DNA from: Pseudopithomyces maydicus
Taxonomy: Eukaryota > Ascomycota > Dothideomycetes > Pleosporales > Didymosphaeriaceae
Reading direction: 5' to 3'
Length of the DNA: 64,000 nucleotides
NCBI GenBank assembly: GCA_026873275.1
Contig: JANTUC010000012.1
Span: forward strand, 578,001 to 642,000
The notes below the pieces were generated by a model. The model did not search any database, was not told where the DNA came from, and saw nothing but the letters and a program-made list of their open reading frames with translations. This document shows positions 1-10,215 of this stretch, piece by piece. The translations under genes and the position numbers were made by a program. Positions within the stretch are counted from its first letter, which is position 1. The number at the start of each line of letters is the position of its first letter.

Positions 1-815
1 CCGTTCAAATCGACCGAGTTGGCAAAGCGACAATCCACGATTATATTGTTGATTTCATTCAATCTGATCTGACCACCTGATGCCACGAATGGCACTGTAG
101 GGATTCCACGGCCTTGGACTATACATGTTAGATATTTACTTTGTGATTAGAATTGCAGCTTATCCACACCTTGAGCTGAGGCGAGCAGCATTTGGCTGCC
201 GTACCAATTGAAGCTGCGCATCCTGGAAAAGATTTGGTGAAAGACATGAAGCACTGCAGTCGGGCGCATGTTTTTGTATCTTCGAAGCCTGAGGGGTAAC
301 CCAAGGCTGTGCTATCTAGAGATCGGCATGCAGAGTAGCTAGTCCATGTAACCTTGGAATCTTCAATATCCCTAGAAGTGGGGTTCTTGCGTTGATGCTG
401 GCGACGAATTCAGTCGTTATCAAGGAATTTCCAGCCATTTTATCCTAATGATGCTGGAGGAATGACGTGCCACGGTGGCGAATCAATTCTACAGCGAAGA
501 ATGCCTGGAAAGCTTATACAACGCATCGCCTTTTCTTCATATTTATTGGACCTTGTTTTTTCTGGAACGTCAGGTATGAAACACCACAATGGAATCTGCT
601 GACCACAGTATTAAATATCGAGCCTCCGCTCCTACAAGTGTCCACTGCGCGCAGTGGGGTGTCTTGTCACCAACAGCATAAGCGCTAGTGTGGTCTAATC
701 CGTGATTGGCTAGATTTGCTCTTCCCCTCATCTCAGGTCACATCCGAGGTCTTCTGCAACATTTCCTTATTCATTCATGCTTAGAGTTTCAAGACAATGC
801 ATCCTGTTTCCTACA
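1..815. other. gene-free left edge
   Basis: No convincing coding region, RNA gene or repeat is visible here. Short open frames exist (for example 467-688) but they lack conserved-looking sequence. The last part should hold the promoter and 5' leader of the F-box gene that starts at 816. Confidence 0.5.
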
Positions 816-2232
816 ATGGAACTGCTTCCGAACGAATTACTCGACAATGTCATTTTTCATGTCGCCAACTCAGAAAACACCGAAAACGACCAAGATGCCA
901 CGAGTCTTGCTAGCTGCTGCAGGGTATCGCGGCGTTTCTATGCAGCTGCTCAACCCTTGCTATACAGTTCTATTCACTTCGAGCTCATGACAGATGAGCC
1001 ATGCCTTCTTTTAAATACTTTCAAATCAAATGTGCATCTGGCTCGAGCAGTGAAATCGCTCTCCATTCAGTGTAGAGCCCCCTGCTCGACCCCAATGCTA
1101 CGCATTAATCAACTACGCGATTTCCTAGCCGAAGCGCTTCCACTGCTTTTGAATCTTCAGGTCTTTAAGAGTGACCATCGTGTCACCACTATAAAGCTCG
1201 TGGAAACTACACTGGTAAGTCCACCAACCAGGCTTTTTCTATGTAAAAAATATTTCAAATATGAATGCGGGAAAGCCTTCCTCATACAGTACATTGATAG
1301 ATGTTCTGACTTGAATCGATCTGTAGTATCACAACGGCGGTTATACTATGGGTATTCCAAAGAACTTGGAAAATATCAAAACTCTCGAGTTATTCGCTGT
1401 CGACTATGTTTACAAGTATAACTATATCCTTCGGCTACCTCGCCTCACACGAGTTGTGCTTCACTCAATGAAGATTATAGACCTTGACGGCGATGATAGA
1501 GCTTTCCCAAACGATTGGGGATGGGTATCGAATACCGTTAAAGAGCTTGAAATTCACCAGGGCTTTAGAACCTGGAACTCCGCTCCATACAGGTTATGGT
1601 CCAATTCGCTACAGGCGCTGGCGAAAAGCTTGCCATCTTTATCATATCTACGACTTTACCACGACGAGTGCACACTGTACCCACGGCAATCCCGCCATCT
1701 TTTAAATTTCTTTACTTCTCAACTGCGCACGTCGTTGCGTAGGTTGGTTATCGAGGACGGCCGAATTGACGCACGACATCCTGAGCTTGGCCATAATTAC
1801 CTTACGGATGATGGCTCGGCCGTACTGGACGAGATCAAAGCTTCAAATGTTGAATACCTCTCCATTGACCTACATACTCTATGCACTACGGTGCATCATA
1901 TGAGTACTGTCCAAGTAATTGAGGCTGCAAGTCTACCCTCCTCACTCCGTCGGCTTCACCTCCGCCACGTTGAGATCAATGACATGTCCAGCGTAGGAGA
2001 CACAAGCGCACTTCTGAGCTGGGATGCTCAGACAGCGATTTATGAGCTTTTACGTAAGTGTCCAGAGCTGGTGATCATTGATCTGGAGCTCCGGTTGCTC
2101 CGGAATCCTGATTATCTTGCGATAGACGGTTACAAAAGATTGTTTGCTTCCAGGGGAGTTACTCTCAACATTAAGATTCATGAATGTCCAGCCCAGCGCC
2201 GTTCATCTATTTTGTGTTCCCGAGTAGTATAA
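816..2232 (+). CDS. F-box-like protein, two exons
   Basis: Predicted exons are 816-1214 and 1327-2232 (434 aa). Exon 1 ends at a GTAAGT donor and exon 2 follows a CTGTAG acceptor, and both boundaries are in phase 0, so the two open frames join cleanly. The protein starts MELLPNELLDNVIFHV, which matches the leading helix of an F-box (LP-x-E-L-L-D-x-I), followed by a C-C-R-V-S-R-R-F segment typical of the rest of the domain. The remainder is leucine-rich without an obvious repeat. F-box proteins recruit substrates to SCF ubiquitin ligases through Skp1; the substrate cannot be told. Many fungal genomes carry large families of such rapidly evolving proteins. The ATG at 816 was chosen because the F-box begins directly after it; an upstream alternative at 777 adds 13 residues. 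Confidence 0.7.
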
Positions 2233-2287
2233 ATACCAACGAAATTAGTCTTTCTTCAACTGTAATTCAATTTAAATATGTAAGATC

Positions 2288-3103
2288 TTAACATTTCCTC
2301 CACGACAGATTGAGCACTTCGCCAAATTTGGCGTCGGCTGAACTACCTTGGACGAGCCCTGATGACGATGTACTAGTGGCTGATAGAGTGACCGAGAGAC
2401 TAAGTTGAAACATTGCGGATGCTTTGGAGCATACCGACTGTTGGCCATCTGATGTCTCGCCATCTTTGTGAAGAAGAAAGTCTTCTGAAAATGGACCATT
2501 GATGACCTTCTTCACATTTCCCTGCAGTAATCAGCGCCTGCTTTAAGCACTCTATGCAATTTAAGTTAGCCCACCTTGCCTTCCATGTCCACTCCTTTGC
2601 TATCAATCCATTTCCACCGGCTGACAAGACTCACATCCACTCCTTTGGCAACATTAACATAGGAACGAAAGTCTACTGAGCTGACATCGAATGCCCAACC
2701 AGGAGAGGCCAGCGTCACATTCACACGACAGAACGCACGTTTTTTTATACTACCAGCGGCAGGCCCAATAGCAGCCTGGAAGTTATCGAAGATGAGTGTC
2801 AAAGCAGAGTCTAGTTATATGAGTGAGCAAAAACATCTCAAAGTAAGGTGTTACGACAGCGTTGTTGCATCTTTGTCGATAGGCAGGGTATAACGCACTG
2901 TCTTGTGCAAATGCGACACCGACCGAGCCAGCCCTGCACCCATTTCCCTCAGTGTCGACATCTGGATTATCAACTTTTATGGCACCGACTGTTGCTGCGC
3001 CTTTTGGTGGAAATACCTTGGTTGCGGCTGGAGCTGGTGAGGCGGCTATACAATTGATACAAAGTATTAGGGCAAAAAGTAAGGTCAACAAAGATGAGGC
3101 CAT
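2288..3103 (-). CDS. DUF4360 small secreted protein, three exons
   Basis: The gene is only seen after splicing three short frames on the minus strand: 3103-2899, 2810-2575 and 2521-2288 (224 aa). Introns are 88 and 53 bases, with donors GTGCGT and GTGGGC and acceptors CTAG and GCAG; the phases agree. Residues 1-21 form a signal peptide (hydrophobic LLTLLFALILCINCIAA). The mature part shows the DUF4360 pattern: G-N-G-C-R-A-G-S-V near residue 55, D-N-S-A-L-T-L-I-F-D-N-F across the first junction, R-A-F-C-R-V-N-V, and a terminal W-R-K-C. Four cysteines remain after the signal peptide, probably two disulphides. Family members are secreted fungal and actinobacterial proteins of unknown function. 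Its neighbour is the convergent F-box gene, with its stop only 56 bases away. Confidence 0.8.
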
Positions 3104-5906
3104 TGCAACGAGATCTCTAGAGTCACAGGTGTAATTGGTACTGCTTCAGCACTTTATATTTTCTCGTTCAAATCCTCCCAAGGTACCAGACTAAAGAGAA
3201 GCAAGTGCAGAGACCGATATACGCAACAGTCAATATCCGCCTTCTGCGCCTTGTCGTTGTCTCGAGTGTGCCTTTCATGTTGCCTAAGCTGCTACGTATT
3301 CTTCCAGATTGCCCATCCAATCGAAGTAGAAACACGCACATATGTTCGCGCTGCTTACAGGAGGCTGCAAGAACAATGATCGGAATTTATTCTAGAAAAT
3401 GCGGGCTGAACCCAGGATGAGACGATCTAGCTCAGGCCAGAGCCATGTGGAATTTAGGCTAGGTATCTTCATGCAGCAGCTTAGCCGACAGCCTTTTGAG
3501 AATAAGCGAAGTCTTACTTTCAACGTATTCACTAATTGTAAGGTCATGGCTCTGCGAGAAGGACGTAAGAGCATCTCAGCGGTTTTCTCATTGCAATACA
3601 CGGTCGACGTCTCAATATGGCCGTGATGAGGTCATTATTGAGAGTGAATCAAATTACAGAAGAAACGGGGATTACTTTCTTATTTATTCTTGGTATTGAG
3701 ATCAGCGATTTCTGTTAAGACAAGCTCCACAGCCGCTCGAAGCTGCCGCGGAAAAGACGATAAGATTCTAAAATTTATGGTTAATCTCTGGGGCTCGAAC
3801 CTTGAGAACAGTATATATGTGTGGTATGTTTCGTGTGCAGTTGGAAGAGAATGGTTCATGACCGGGCACAACGTACGCAGTAACGTCTTTCAGAATACTG
3901 AACTTTTCTTGCTTCACATGATTTATCAATCAAGACATCATGTGCGGTACTGCAAAGGTTGAAATGTGAGTGGAATCTATAATTACTGATGTATGCCGAT
4001 GATCTGCCAGAAAAGTTAAGTTTCCTGCTGGTGTTTCTATACATAGTTGAGATCATTTTTATCCTACTATACGGCAGGTTTGACTTCTTATAAAGCGTAT
4101 CGAGGCTCGTGCTATCATAAATACCAAGGAATAAAACGTAATCGAGAACTGCATTTGACAGTTGTCACTCAAGATCAGCAGGACACCTGTGGTTGGGCAG
4201 AGTGTATTTTTCAGTTGACTACTGGGCAACGATGACTACACCTCTACTCAAGCTTCATGTCAACCGGAACGTTCATGCCATACTATAGGCATTTTCTTGA
4301 ACAATGAGGGCGCAGGGCGAAGTAGACACCTTCGTACTACCTGCAAATTTTACCTGTGTTTACTTGCTCATATTCGCCAAGATTCGCGATGAATTAGAAC
4401 AAGAATCTGCGCCGTCCTCATGGTTCTCGCATAAACAAACTCACAAGACGCATCACAAATGATTGCGATCACATGTAATACCCATAGAAGGGATTCTATT
4501 TTCCAATCAAAAAGCTTACAAAACGTCACCTGAAACTGAACGTTGTTGGGGTGAGCAAAAGTACGCACGAAATACAGAATTAAAAAACATGTGAGCCGCA
4601 ACTTAACAAGGGTAGGGGGTATCAGTTGGGCGGTAAGACATCGCGTGAATAGCTGCTTTTGGTGTCGAGACTTTGCATGGCTCGGCGGGATCAAGCTGCA
4701 TAGATGGTTATCTTAGAGCTGCTACTACTGGTAAACCGAGATAAGCTGTTTGCGGGGCTTTTAATGAACGCTTAGACAGTGTAGGAATGGATATTCCTAG
4801 GATCCGTGTTCGAATGGATCCTCGAACCAGCGGGGTAGAATCTGAGCGTCAAAAAGCTCGTGCAGTTTCACACATCTATCGACATAGACTAAATAGATTG
4901 TGGATTTGGATGTGAGAAAGCTTTATGAGAAGAGCAATTAGGCTGCCGTCGAAAATATCCTAGCAATACAGTCTCTTTAATATTTACAGTGTTTGACTTA
5001 TTTGCTTGGGTCAACTCGATACTTTCATCATGAAAGAACTTCAATAGTAGTTGATCATCCCCACAGTGTACGAAGCATTGATATGCGGACGTATTCACAA
5101 GCTACAATCCAAGACGGCGGCTGTGACCGAAAATCGTTAGCATGCACGCTGAATCAATAGCCCGATCCTTCTTCGGGCCTTAGTCATACGCACAGACACT
5201 AATAACTCCAAAATGCTTACTCGATTCTATCTAGCCCAGACATCTTCGCAAGGCTTGTGCGTTGTGTGTTATTGAACACCACAAGTACCGCTGTGAACGC
5301 GTTTTTGGATAGAAAACATGCGAATTTTTTTATTTGAGAGCTGCGGTAGATACTTCTGGTATGTTCGGGATGATTGGTTTCTCTCATCCCGCGGTACGCG
5401 CTTCCCAACTGCTTACCGCCTAGTATGAGGCATTTTTGACCTCGGGGGCAACAGCGAAATGAGCAGGAACTTGCATTCGCGTGTGCACTCCGCCACACTA
5501 CATGGGTCTCCTCCGCATTCGTTGTTTACATCTAGCTACAAAAGTCCCATGCCAACCTGTCCTTGGGATGGTTGGAGGAGCAAAAGACTGGAATTGATCA
5601 AGTGCTTTATGTACATGAGCTCCGCAAAAGTGCTTTTCAGCAGACGACTGGTTCATCTGATCTGCAATCAAGCAGCCGGTCATGGACAAAATGACGCATC
5701 CTACTGGGCGTGGATCAGTAGGCCTCCAAGACGCGAAGCGCGGGAATCTGCGAAATGTCTTGGCCATGTCCAGCATGGGCAAGCCGTGGCCTCCTGATCT
5801 TATCACGTCGCTTGTACTAGGTTCTGCTTATATGTCAACTGGAATAGAATCCGTAGCGAAATATCCCCCTTCGTCTTTCTCCCTCGCTGTTCTGTGAAGT
5901 GACAAG
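3104..5906. other. gene-free stretch, 2.8 kb
   Basis: Only short open frames without recognisable motifs are present on either strand. Base composition is near normal, so this is not a RIP-like AT island. A short motif at about 4795-4840 (ggatccgtgttcgaatgg) resembles a tRNA T-arm but no cloverleaf can be drawn. The right end should contain the promoter of the Ca2+/H+ exchanger. I see nothing else I can support. Confidence 0.4.
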
Positions 5907-7731
5907 ATGGACAGCGTCCCGCGCCTCGAAACGACCGGGGAACAAGCGGAGAGCTACCCCCGCTACACGGACAACGAGTCATTGTCTGGAGAGACGCCAG
6001 TGGACGAGTTGGATCTGTCAGATCCGATACTTCCCTTCTTGCCTTTCGAGGGCTATCGCATTCTGGATACGCAGTCACCTAGCCGGGCAGTCCCAGTGAA
6101 GGTTTGTCTTCCCCAGCAGCTCACAAACCACTCACTCATCATCACTTCAGCCAGTGTGCGATAGGACGAATAGCTACACGTCTTTCATGACACCAGTCTT
6201 TCGAAATGATCGGACTGCGAGTACAGTGAACGCGCTCTGGTCCGCCTGCAAATGGCTAGTTCAGAACTGGAACAACATTCTCCTGGTGTTTGTCCCCATA
6301 GGTATTCTCGCTCCTGAGCTGGGTTGCGGTGACTCAACCATCTTTGTGTTGAACTGCTTTGCCATCATCCCCTTAGCTGATGTGCTTTGCCGAGCAACGG
6401 ATGACGCCTCGAGCTTCCTGGGGGAAACCACAGGTGCTCTCTTGAATATAACTATGGGAAATGTAACTGAGCTTGCGATATTGTAAGTCTGTTCTAATCA
6501 CGACTGATGCCAGTGCTAACTACAGATAGTGTGTGGGTAACGACGAGTCTTGTGAATAAGAGTGCGATACTGACCGACATAGGCATGCATTGCTACAACG
6601 CCAGTATACAATAGTACGAACGTCCCTGCTCGGCTCTATAATCGTCAACATGCTGCTTGTTCTGGGCATGTCAATTCTAGCTGGCGAGTTACAAATGCAT
6701 GGTCAGGTGTACAACGTCCTTGCTACAAGAGTGGCGGCTGGCTTGTTATGCCTCACCACAGTCAGCCTCCTTGTACCGGTTGGTTTCTACTCTCGTTACT
6801 CCAACCAATGCTGACACAACTACACAGTCTACCATCGTGACCTCTTCGGAGCCAGCTGTACAAAAGCACGACATCCTTGGTCTCAGTAGAGGTACATCTA
6901 TCATCCTGATAGTCGTCTACTTCGTATATCTATGGACACAGATCAAGTCTAGCAAGTTCTCGTACAAGCCCTTGATCGAACTCGATGACGAGCCTAGCGC
7001 ACCAGAGATGCAAGAAAGCGTTGAGCTCGACCGAGAAAGTGTCCACAGACGCACACTATCCTATCCAAGAACGCAACCGCCGTTCCCATGGCAGGACATG
7101 GAGGCGCAGAGACAGTACATCGACATTCGAGATCTACCCGACCCATCACTTCCGGCATCGCTCTCGGGTAAAATCAGTGCTTCGATCGAACTGATCAGGA
7201 GCGTACCGGTGATTCGCAAAACAATACCCGTGATGCTTATTGTCCTGACAACCTGTCTAATCTCCATCAGTGGTGAGCTGCTTGTGAGCAGCATCGATCA
7301 CCTCGTCGAGCACTCGCCCATTTCGAAGACCATGCTCGGCCTCATCATACTACCGATCGTGGGCAATGCGTCTGAGCTCATATCTGGAATCATGTTTGCG
7401 TATCGCAAGCAGATGGACTTGGCGTTTGCGGTATGCATTGGAAGCGCTATACAAATGGCTCTGTTTGTTGCACCGGCGGTCGTACTCTTGGGGTGGACGA
7501 TGGGCCGCGAGATGAGTTTACATTTCAGCATGTTCGAGGCCATCACGCTTGTGGCAAGCACGGTTCTGTTCTTCTCTCTCATTTTTGATGAGAGATGCAG
7601 TAGCTTGAAGGGCGCTTGTCTTTTGGCAGGGTACATGATCATCAGGTATGTGAAGCGGTCAAGATTTTCTTAATGATACTTACAAGTTCGTCAGTCTTGC
7701 CTCCCACTTCATACCTAATATGGAGGACTGA
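5907..7731 (+). CDS. vacuolar Ca2+/H+ exchanger (CAX/VCX1 family)
   Basis: Five exons are proposed: 5907-6101, 6151-6482, 6583-6778, 6828-7645 and 7695-7731 (525 aa); phases agree throughout. CAX proteins exchange cytosolic Ca2+ for vacuolar protons. The two diagnostic alpha-repeat signatures are visible: G-N-V-T-E-L in exon 2 and G-N-A-S-E-L in exon 4, each inside hydrophobic membrane segments. A long cytosolic loop (about residues 265-350, rich in E, P and R) separates the halves, as in the family. The N-terminal ~70 residues are acidic and poorly conserved-looking. The third exon junction is uncertain: the single 100-base intron used here leaves the first signature helix one residue short of the usual spacing. 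The GTTGGT donor at 6779 is weak but gives a 49-base intron like its neighbours. Confidence 0.85.
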
Positions 7732-8077
7732 TAATGGGGCTTCTCCAACTACGATAACGATTCATGTTAAAGGAGTTTTGGGGTGTGCATCGAACGCAAA
7801 CGATTTCCGGGGTCTATTTTCATAGGCATGGACAGGCGGCAATAGCTATATTTTGGGTGGTTCGCCATATTGCATGCTGCGCTCTGTAGTTGGTACTCGT
7901 GAGAGACACTTTGGAACAAGCAGCACCGTTTTTCTTTTGTTCAGCGCTTTAGGAGGGTTTTCCACGATACTGTTGTCCTTATCTTCTCACTTTATTCATG
8001 AGTAGCATTGCATTGTTTCAAGGACGGGTCATCAATCAACATCACTCTGATAAATAGCCTAGCTAGAGTTCGCCACT
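7732..8077. other. intergenic, 3' flank of the exchanger gene
   Basis: No gene seen. The stretch presumably holds the 3' UTR and terminator of the Ca2+/H+ exchanger. Composition becomes gradually more T-rich towards the right. Confidence 0.4.
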
Positions 8078-8526
8078 ATGCACCTCCAATCGGCTCTCAG
8101 CGCTTCATCTTCTATGCCGTTTTCTAATCTTCTTTTCTCGGCCTCACCTGATGCCGGCTAGAACCTTACTCTCAATCTCTATTCTAAAGAATGGCTCTTC
8201 CCCAACGGCAACGGCCTCAACCAAGCCATCTGGCAAACCCTGTCCACCCAGCATAACATGCCGCACTCGGGCAGTACCTACTTCTCCACCTTTCGCACCG
8301 CCCCGGACGTGAAGGATATACAATGTTCTCGATGGTGCTGACGTCGCTGTCTACATATCGGACGGCGATGTGCCAGGAGGCGATGAGTGTGGAGGGGGAG
8401 GTGGGGTGGATGAGGATTGGGGCGGGGGTGGGGGGCGGTGGAAATGGAGGTAGAGGGTGGTGCGCATCTTTTGAGTTTGTATGTGTAGACGATAGGGGGA
8501 ATGGTTTGGGGGTGAGTGTGGGTTGA
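8078..8526 (+). pseudogene. decayed ORF at the edge of the AT-rich island
   Basis: An ATG at 8078 opens a frame of 27 codons closed by TAG at 8159. The same frame then continues for 59 more codons of GC-rich, coding-like sequence (including Y-S-K-E-W-L-F-P-N-G-N-G and H-N-M-P-H-S-G-S-T-Y) up to TGA near 8339. A shifted frame runs on to 8526. The in-frame stop, frame change and abrupt end in AT-rich DNA suggest a truncated, inactivated gene. TAG at 8159-8161 could instead be a splice acceptor, but no matching donor is evident. I do not recognise the family. Confidence 0.4.
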
Positions 8527-8534
8527 TGTGTTTT

Positions 8535-9588
8535 GTTTTGTTTTGTGTTTTTGGAAAGCGGCAGCAGAGTAGTTAATTAGATAAAAATATATATAATAGA
8601 AAAAAGCTGTTAACCCCTTTTATAATAATTAAAAACGGGCGTATATAAAGGGTTATAATTTAAAAAGTAGTAAAGTTATTAGCTAGATTATTATTAGGCT
8701 AACTTAATTATAGTAGTTTTTTTAAGCTTGTAATTTCTAGCGCCTTAATACTTTATTTTTTTACTTAACTATTCTTTAAAGGTTAAGTATTTTAATACTT
8801 ATAATAGGCTTATAGCTATACTAAAATATTTATACCTTTATTTTTATTTTTATCTTTATTTTTATTTTTATCTCTATCTTTATCTCTATCTCTATTTCTA
8901 TTACTATTATTATTATTATACCCGTATAACGTGCGTATTTAATTATTTTATATTAAGGACTCTGCTAATATATATAAATATTATTATTATTACTTTATAT
9001 ATTATAGTTATAGTAACCGCGACTAAGAATTTAACTAAAGATTTAACTAAAAATTTAATTAAGGATCTGATTAAAGCTTACCTTTTTATATATAAGGATA
9101 TACTAAAGGATAAGTAAACTTATATATAAATTTTAATAAAAAAATTATAAAGTGGCTTCTAACCCTAGCAGACTTTAAAGAAGATACTAATTTAATAAAA
9201 AAAGGATATTTAAATACTATATATTATTTAATAATCTCGGTTATAATTGCAACTAAGGTTATTATAATTATAAAGAAAGTAATTAAACTTTATATATTAA
9301 TATAGTATATCGCGATTATAAATTATTTAGAGCACTATAATATAGCCCTAAAATAAATTAATTTATTAAGGAGCCTAATAGCTAAATAGAGAAAGATAAA
9401 TATAAATAAAAATAATTTTAACTTTTTAAGGGAACTAATAGATAGAGAGGGTATTATATTTCTAGAGAAGGTGTTAAAGGCGGTTATATAATATTAAATA
9501 CCTAAAGTGCGCTTATATACTTTAGGTATAAAGCGCTAAGCACTATTTTTATAAAATTATTAGTAGTAGATTATACGCAGGCGCCTAT
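8535..9588. repeat. AT-rich, RIP-like island (left part)
   Basis: The composition shifts abruptly to almost pure A/T, dominated by TA-rich words with very few C or G, and no open frame of note. A degenerate (TTTTTA / TCTATC)n tract lies at about 8840-8930. This is what repeat-induced point mutation leaves of old transposons in ascomycetes. The same kind of sequence resumes at 16989 after the retrotransposon, so the element split one island. Confidence 0.75.
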
Positions 9589-9593
9589 ATATT
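9589..9593. repeat. target-site duplication, left copy
   Basis: ATATT directly before the left LTR, matching ATATT at 16989-16993 directly after the right LTR. Five bases is the usual duplication for Ty3/gypsy integrases. Confidence 0.9.
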
Positions 9594-10215
9594 TGTTACA
9601 AGGGGTTCCTACTTACCTGGTCCGTGTGAGGGCAGGTAGGCTTCTCAGGAGCCTTGCGGGTATTCAGTGGTCGAGTGACGGTTAGGCAACTGATGGTGCG
9701 AATATCCCTATCCTGCTGGTGAGAGCAAGACAACTATCTTCTGTGAAGGCTGACGATCCTTGGTTGTAAAGAAGAGCTTCGATTTAGCTATGAGCGAGTA
9801 TGCGAAGATACATAAGAAGTTGACTACGAAGAATAGGAAATGTACAGAGAGCGTCCCAGACTATATACCATTCTGTCCATCCTTCGCTGTCCCCGGACCT
9901 ACCGGTCTGCTCCCGTAGGTTCCGTCTGCTTGGCGGGAGCAACTCCCTTTGCTCCCGTAGATCCTGTCCTTCGGACGGGAGCAATCGCTCTGCTCCCATG
10001 AATTCTGTCTTCTTAGCGGGAGCAACTGCTCTGCTCCCGCCAAGACCTGGTGCTCCCGGGATCTCGCGTTCTTGGCGGGATCACGGTCACGTGATGCGTC
10101 GTCTAGCTGGCCCCGCTGTCTAGCGTATGGCTGACCATCACCTTTGCCTTGGTCGCTGGCGTCCTGCATGTAATTCTTTCCTGCTGTCTTACGGTTTCTT
10201 GTCGTGATCGTAACA
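9594..10215 (-). repeat. 3' LTR (left copy)
   Basis: 622 bp, bounded by TGTTAC and GTAACA, near-identical to 16367-16988. It contains TATA (plus-strand tatata at about 9862-9867) and a cluster of GC-rich inverted motifs at about 9900-10080. The pol reading frame runs into it and stops at 10103. Confidence 0.95.
9900..10080. repeat. GGGAGCA/TGCTCCC inverted-motif array in LTR
   Basis: Four imperfect units, about 30-45 bp apart, each pairing a TGCTCCC with a GGGAGCA around a short spacer (for example tgctcccgtag...cggacgggagcaa). In RNA they could form consecutive hairpins. They lie in U3, upstream of the TATA box on the coding strand, so repeated enhancer or protein-binding sites are equally possible. 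The same array is at about 16673-16853 in the other LTR. Confidence 0.7.

Noticed and set aside
4790..4850. T-arm-like motif resembling a tRNA
   Set aside because: No anticodon or acceptor stem can be formed around it.
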